In this document: positions 58,049 through 64,000 of the stretch, piece after piece | Numbering within the stretch: position 1 is the stretch's first letter | How the letters are laid out: every line of letters begins with the position of its first letter | Source: Armillaria gallica | Lineage: Eukaryota > Basidiomycota > Agaricomycetes > Agaricales > Physalacriaceae | Reading direction: 5' to 3' | Length of the DNA stretch: 64,000 nt | Assembly: GCA_037576215.1 (NCBI GenBank) | Contig: JBANDB010000003.1 | Span: 3,348,001-3,412,000 of the forward strand | Position numbers and translations under genes: made by a program | The notes under the pieces: model-generated | Database searches by the model: none | What the model saw: only the letters and a program-made list of their open reading frames with translations | What the model was told of the DNA's origin: nothing

Positions 58049-60079
58049 ATGTCCGACTTTGACGACGAATTGCTCGAGCTCGTCGAGGCTGGCTCCGACA
58101 AGAAGCAAAAGCGAAAGACAAAGACGAAGTCATCAAAGAAGCGAAAAGCCGAGTGAGCCTAGGAATCTGATCTCGCAGCATCCCCATTTCAGAACCCGTT
58201 TTCTCCTCCCTTTCATAGCCTCTCCGATTACGAAAATGAACCAGAAAGTGAGGAGGACGAGGAGGATCCCTATCCTTTGGAAGGGAAGTATGTGGATGCG
58301 GCCGACAAACACAGGTACGCCTTCCAGTGGCGACACGACAGCATAGGTCCGATGTTTTTTGTAACAGGCTCATGCAGATGTCCGAGATCGAGCGTGAAGA
58401 GATCATCACCGGACGATTAGAGGATAAGCAGCGCATGCTGGACAAACGGGCCATTTCACGCATGGTGAAAGACCAACGTTCTGGTGACATGGACGGCGTC
58501 GCAAGAGCGTCGAAAAGTTTGTCTATTTCTTTTATGTTGTTTCGGCTTCTCACAATGGTACAGGGCCACGTCCGTCTCGTGGATTCACAAAGGAAAAGTC
58601 TCGCAAGCTAGACGAGCTCAAGGCCAAACGCAGAGCGAAGAGCGACAAGCAACACGTGTGTCCCTTCCTTCGTGTGACCATATTATGAAAACTTATTTTT
58701 ACCAGCACGAAGGTTCTCCTTTTCACGACGGATCTTCGTCGGCCATGGATATGGGCACCTCAGACGAGGACGACGAGGACGGTCAGATCAACAAGTCAGA
58801 CCAAGACGGTGAAAAAGAGCGTAAACCCGTCAAAGACGAACAACCCATCACTATGGACGACCTGGAAAAGTGCCATCTTACTCGGGCTATGATAGCGAAG
58901 TACTACCTGTCGCCATGGTTTGAAGAGTACGTTAAGAGTGGGTATTCTAATTCAGCCACAATTCCTCTCGGCTTAATTGTTGCAGATACCTGGGTACGCT
59001 ATCTCATCGGCAGCGAGGACGGCAAGAACATCTATCGTATGTGCCAAGTCATTAGTACGTTAAATCTTTGTGTTCTCGCATCTTGTCCATTCATCCTCCA
59101 TCGCAGACCTCGGAGCTGATGTAGTCAAACCATATATGGTTGAGAATACAATGGTCAACCAGACTATTGAACTCCAACATGGTGCATCGAAGAAACTCTG
59201 GCAAATGGACAAAGTTTCTAACTCTCCGTTCGAACCGGTGAGTGGACGCTTTGCGACTACAACAGTCTCTCATCCAGAAGAAACAGAAAGAATTTCTTCG
59301 TCTGAAAAATACTTGCGAAACAGAAAATGTCAAACTACCCTCGAAGGGAGACCTAGAGCAAAAAGAAGCCCGCATGGTACAACTGGTTACGCAACCAAAG
59401 ACCGAGGTGAGTTGACCGTACTATCTTGTGATTGGGAGACTGACATGATAATCCAGGCGGACGTCAGTGCTATTTTGGCTCGCAAGAACCAAATATCAGC
59501 GGCCAAATCATCAAATTGGGTTACCCTTGAACGATCACGCTTGGTACAGCAACGTACGCTGGCCCAACGTCGTCTAGATTATCATGAAGTCGCTGAATTG
59601 GATGCGAAATTAGCCGAGTTCGTCGCCCAATACGGTGAAGAGCTCAGCAGCCCTCAGAAAAACAGCAGACGTGAGGAGAACGACACATTGGCCAAACTTA
59701 GCGAGAAGAACCGTAAGGCTAACGCTGAGGCCGTTCGCAAAGCGGAAATCGCAGCGGCTGAGCAAAGAAGAAAGGAGAGAAAACGGGTTCTTGCTGGGAA
59801 GAGCGGGACTGTTACTCCGACTGATCCAAGTGCTAGGTTAAAAACTGTCCCAAGGACGTTCAACTCTGCGACACCAGTGTCTAGGTACGTTGGTTTGATA
59901 TTGCGTTATTTTTGTGAACCTTTTTTGTCCTCAGGCCGGCGACTCCCAGTGGGCTTCAACCTATGCCGGGGACTCCGGAGAGAAAGACTTCGCCGCTTGT
60001 TCCTTCAACAAACGGCAAAGCCAAGACATTTGAAGCCTCGGTTATTGAAACGATGGAAGTGGACCTTGGAGATTTTTAG
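58049..60079 (+). CDS. RTF1: Paf1-complex subunit Rtf1 (Plus3 domain)
   Basis: About eight exons give about 570 residues. The start at 58049 (MSDFDDELLELVEAGSDKKQ) was preferred to an upstream in-frame ATG because it matches the acidic Rtf1 opening. A Lys/Ser-rich part (KRKTKTKSSKKRKAE) leads to the histone-modification region LMQMSEIEREEIITGRLEDK and QRMLDKRAISRMVK. The Plus3 domain follows: ITMDDLEKCHLTRAMIAKYY, LSPWFEEYVK, YLIGSEDGKNIYRMCQVINL, VKPYMVENTMVNQTIELQHG, then SNWVTLERSRLVQQRTLAQR and RRLDYHEVAELDAKLAEF. The C-terminal coil is Lys/Glu/Ala-rich and ends VIETMEVDLGDF. Rtf1 couples RNA polymerase II elongation, via Spt5, to H2B ubiquitylation. Confidence 0.9.
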
Positions 60080-60378
60080 ATCCGTAGAATTGCTTTCGTT
60101 GTTTTGCGTAATAGGACGCCATATTATTTAATTGTCATCGTACAACCTGTCGACGATATTGCATCAATTTATGGATTTATATTATTTAGAGGGTGTATTG
60201 TGTAGTGTAGCCATGTTGAATGTATGTCGTATAGCTGCAATAAATCGGTTTTTGGGTGATTTGCTGAGCGGAACGGTGGAAGCAAAATTAAGCGGGGAAC
60301 CACACATCAGTAAGCAATGATGTCATCTATGAGGTTGACTTTTGCTCGCAGTTTGCTTCTTGCCTTCCGACTCTCACC

Positions 60379-61353
60379 ATGCTCTCCATTGCTCGATCTA
60401 CCTTGCGTCCTGCATTTGCTCGTCGTTCTCTTGCCGGAGCAGCGCGTCTGGCGTCTATCCATACCGTTCCCGACCTGCCCTATGCATACAATGTGAGCAG
60501 TTCAGTTCACTCTATAGATAGGCGCTGACCAGCATATTTTAGGCTCTTGAGCCCTTCATCTCGGAGGAAATCATGAAGCTTCATCACCAAAAGCACCACC
60601 AGGCGTATGTCAACGGCCTTAACGCTGCCGAGGAGGCGTATGCCAAGTCCGTGTCGACCAAAGACCATATCGCCTTGCAGAGTGCGTTAAAGTTTAACGG
60701 TGGTGGTAAGAACAAAGTTGTACACATTCTGCATCATTGCTGACCCCTTCACTATAGGACACATCAACCATTCTTTGTTCTGGAAGAACTTGGCTCCAGC
60801 CGGCGAAGAGGGTGGAAAACTCGAGAGTGGACCACTCAAGACTCTCATCGAGCGCGATTTTGGCTCCGTCGAAGCATTCAAGAAGGAGTTCAATACCAAA
60901 ACAGCCGCTATCCAAGGTAGCGGATGGGGTTGGCTGGTGAGTAGCGCGTCCCCCGTACAATCATGTCTCACGTAAACGACATTTGAAGGGATACGACCCC
61001 AAGTCCGGCAAGTTGGACGTTGTCACCACCGCTAATCAAGACCCCCTCATCAGTGAGTCTCTTTCCTTTTGGGCCATCACCGCAGTTCACCAATTATATT
61101 TAGCCCACACCCCCCTCATCGGCGTTGATATCTGGGAACATGTTCGTTTTGAGGTCCTTCTTTCATGTACGCTTACTCATGTTCCTACTCTAGGCCTTTT
61201 ATCTCCAATACAAGAACGTAAAGCCTGATGTACGTGTATATTTCTACTACTGAATGTTATCGCTCACTTATTTTTGTTAAGTATCTCAATGCCATTTGGA
61301 ATGTCATCAACTTCAAAGAGGCCGAACAGCGACTCGCTGAAGCGACTAAATAG
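60379..61353 (+). CDS. SOD2: Mitochondrial manganese superoxide dismutase
   Basis: Six or more exons encode about 220 residues. A mitochondrial presequence ([20 protein letters not shown]) precedes [20 protein letters not shown]. Metal ligands are visible: His in [16 protein letters not shown], His in [13 protein letters not shown], and Asp and His in [20 protein letters not shown], whose parts are joined across an intron after GAACAT. The GGGHINHS and GWGWL motifs and the tail [20 protein letters not shown] are typical of Fe/Mn-SOD. A Gly in GGGHIN and Gln in [12 protein letters not shown] fit the manganese form less plainly than the context, but the mitochondrial leader supports Mn. The enzyme turns superoxide into hydrogen peroxide and oxygen in the matrix. 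It is convergent with the velvet gene. Confidence 0.93.
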
Positions 61354-61892
61354 ATCATATCTCTACATGTACTAACATCCGGGTAATAAATTGTGACTTG
61401 CGCGAAGTAATTTGTCCACATGCATGAAAGCCGGCCAGTGGCGTCATGATCCACCGTTGATCTATTGAGTTGTTGTTACGACTCTTACGCCAACATAAAC
61501 ATCGATGATGTAGTGCTAATCCTGACACGCTTAGAGCGACATGACCGGTCAATAATTTCCTACGGCAGAGAACTGCGGGACAACTCTTGCCAAAATGCTT
61601 GAATTTGAGCCACGTTCCGGGATTACGAATGATACCGGTTTTACGTCCAGGTTCAAAGAGGTACAAGATTGATACAGATGCAACCGGCTACTAGATCTGC
61701 AAACGCGTCAATACAAAATTAAGACTGCCCATCAAGGTCGTAATTATTTCCCAGTCGAGTGCCGAATATCGAGCATTGGAGTAAATAGTACAGAATTACA
61801 CGCATAATGGGTATTACAAGAGGGGATATGAATACATCGTGCATAGCGACGGTGAACGAAATAAGGAAACAACCAAGACACTCTAAGAGTCA

Positions 61893-62977
61893 CTAACCAC
61901 CACTATCATTTTCATACGCCTCAGCATCGCTCCCGTCCTCGTGTTTTCGTTTCTTAGTCTGACCAACATCTTCCGGAGGTCTCTCGCTGGGTTTCCGGCG
62001 CTTTCGCTCCGTCTCCCTAGCATTAAGACGTACCCCGTAACGTTGAATGTGCTAAAACAAATTCAAAATCATGTCTACGGAATGACGCGTTTCTTTACCT
62101 TTGTCAACTCGGTGGAAGGTGGTAGGCCAGGAAACTCCTTAGTAGAATAGACGCGAAAGACGCCGCCGAAACATTCTGCCTGTATAGTGAGATCGGATTG
62201 ACCATGGGCACGGGCGAAAAGATCGAAAACCCGATAGCGGAGTAAGAATTGCCCTTCTTGACGCACAGCCAAATCCTGAAATAATCACACCGTGGCGCGT
62301 CAGTGTGTCAGATATATCTGTAACGAAGCATGGTACTTACGGAAAACACGAACATGAGCTGGCGTTTTCCTTCCCAGTCTATGAGGTTGGGTTGGACAAA
62401 CGTAGCTCCCACGAGTGATGTTGTCATCTTGGAGCTTTCGAGGATTGGTATCCCCGTGTGTCGGTCCCGATGCACAATATCTGAGGAGCAAGTTTGACTT
62501 GGAAGACGGACGACCAAATTTGGTAAAGAGAAGGCCTTACCTGTCAACGGATGCTCTGGAGATGGAGGAATAACTGGGAATAGGTCGACGGTGCACATTA
62601 AGCCTGCCGTCTGCACTTCGCTAAATAAATATATATCAGAGAAGGCTAGTAGGTGGATGATTCAAGAAAAAAAAATTGACCTGTAGTCCTCAATCTCTTC
62701 TTCGTGTTGTCTACTGGTTCCCGCGTCGCGTAGGGTGTGGATAGACATCGAGATGACGGGGGGAGGGTCGAGGGGACGGCGATCGACATTAGCATATCTA
62801 TTTTTGTGTTAGTTTCCTTTAGAAAAAATACACATACTACAAAGAGACTTACTTGCGACCGAGAACGGCTTTTTGAAGTTCCTTGACGCGAGTCCGCATC
62901 GTGAGCCCGCGATATTGACCTGAAGAATAGGGTATTGGCTGGTCAATAAGGCCAGTGCCGCGTGGAAGACTGCTCAT
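61893..62977 (-). CDS. Velvet-domain transcription regulator
   Basis: Minus-strand exons give about 270 residues. The start at 62977 reads MSSLPRGTGLIDQPIPYSSG. The velvet domain runs over most of the protein: RRPLDPPPVISMSIHT, SEVQTAGLMCTVDLFPVIPP, the switch TDIVHRDRHTGIPILESSKM, SLVGATFVQPNLIDWEGKRQ, MFVFSDLAVRQEGQFLLRYR, FDLFARAHG and GVFRVYSTKEFPGLPPSTEL. The C-terminus is basic with two nuclear-signal-like clusters (RKRRKP-type and TKKRKHE) and ends in an acidic Gly tail. Velvet proteins bind DNA through an NF-kB-like fold, form dimers and control development and secondary metabolism. Whether it is the VosA, VelB or VelC type cannot be settled by eye. No LaeA-like methyltransferase is adjacent. 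Confidence 0.9.
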
Positions 62978-64000
62978 ATTTGAACGGCACCTAGCAGTGG
63001 GGACCTTATGACAGGTGCGACACGGAGAGCACGTTTTATAACCCCCCGCCCCCCCAATTCAAAGGTCGCGAATGGCGATCGGATTTCCTGGTACGCAATG
63101 TGGGGGTAAGGAAGAGCTGAGTTCCAGGGAAAGGGCGCCGGGTTTTATGGAAGTAGATTCTTTCCCGATATGGATGATTGGATGCCACGTCTACCACGTT
63201 CTTGGGACGGATGCTTTCGGACCCTTATATCGGGTGGGCCCAGCACTTTGGCGCACTCAGCTCGCAGGGTGGCGAGGAAGAGAAGACGATGCACCGCACC
63301 GGTGAGTGCAAGCATGGATCTTGACTCCGACTCGATGCCTCATTTTTTCATGTCGACTTGAGCTTCTTATGAATGCGATGTCGCGCATTTGTGCCCATTG
63401 CGGCTTCAATCGGACTCGCCAGATTTCCCCAGGCGATCCGGATCTGCCGAGTCTCCTACTTTGCTAACAAAGGATAACTTAATAATTGGCGAAGCAGAAG
63501 GGAGGAAGCCAGCGGTGAACGCCCTGGATGTGACCAAGCACTTCTGAGTTCTCAAGGGGGATCAAACTGCACTTCACCAACTTCACCTGTAAGAGGTTGT
63601 AATCAGGAAGATATGATAGATCCTAATTATGGGCTACGAATCTGAAAGACGCCTTTGATATCCTCGATTAGCCACAACGGGAGATAAACCTGAAATCTTC
63701 AATTCTCGAGTGACAGACGGACTTTAATCACTTGCAGATGACGGCGACGTCCTGAGTATCGGTTTCTTTAGCATGAACATTTGAGCCAGACCGCAAGACC
63801 TCCGACGCATGTAGTTGACACCATCGATGACGCCTCCGGACTCTTTCAGAACCACAGCCAAGTATAAAGGCACAGATAAGGTGCTGCTTGACGGAACCGG
63901 CCGTGAGGGAAGTTTCCACTAAAGCACATACAAAGACCATTTTTATGCCAAGCTTTCTGCATCAAGCACCGGCTAATTACAACACTCAGGCTGTATCGAT
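62978..64000. other. Right-edge stretch without a supported complete gene
   Basis: The first part is the velvet promoter, with a C-rich run (ccccccgcccccccc-type) near 63043-63055. A minus-strand frame at 63728-63940 begins MVFVCALVETSLTAGSVKQH and may be an exon of a gene reaching beyond the window, with an alternative frame reading KESGGVIDGVNYMRRRSCG. I cannot assign either. Confidence 0.3.

Noticed and set aside
61060..61228. Altered C-terminus of Mn-SOD by read-through ([10 protein letters not shown]...)
   Set aside because: A normal intron after GAACAT restores the conserved DIWEHAFY metal-ligand motif.

Overview
The window is nuclear DNA of a filamentous basidiomycete, most likely a mushroom-forming Agaricomycete. 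Genes are split by many short introns (about 50-60 nt, GT...AG) and lie on both strands with short spacers. The families also fit: DUF6534 membrane proteins, large F-box/LRR-like single-exon genes, caspase-domain proteins with a fungal C-terminal module, a velvet regulator, a Kre6/Skn1 GH16 enzyme and an Fks1 beta-1,3-glucan synthase. All identifications come from reading the translations; no database search was run, and exon joins are my own inspection of splice sites.

Left part (1-15 kb) is accessory-looking: a DUF6534 gene cut by the left edge, an F-box gene, a tandem pair of caspase-like peptidase genes (5.8-8.6 and 9.2-11.9 kb), and an unrecognised gene with a basic nuclear-localisation-like cluster next to an acidic tract (12.4-14.0 kb). 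From 15.3 to 19.2 kb come an NTF2-like gene, a tandem pair of MYND zinc-finger genes (the second with an apparent 1-nt frameshift) and a basic protein of unknown function.

The centre (19-31 kb) carries a mitochondrial PPR gene divergent from a probably peroxisomal alpha/beta hydrolase, the U3 snoRNP WD40 protein RRP9, a proline-rich protein with a C-terminal CaaX box, an HMG-box factor, a second F-box-like gene and a single-pass membrane protein. After a 2.5-kb gene-poor stretch, 34-47 kb holds an MFS sugar transporter, a small coiled-coil membrane protein, a Kre6/Skn1-like GH16 protein, a type II vacuolar-type membrane protein resembling Tag1, a third F-box gene and a thaumatin-like protein.

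The right part (49-64 kb) is conserved housekeeping: FKS1, Hikeshi/OPI10, RTF1 (Paf1 complex), mitochondrial Mn-SOD and a velvet-domain regulator. A possible functional theme is the glucan wall: Kre6-like (beta-1,6-glucan), thaumatin-like (wall-directed) and Fks1 (beta-1,3-glucan) genes lie within about 17.5 kb. I found no tRNA, rRNA, CRISPR array or recognisable intact transposon.
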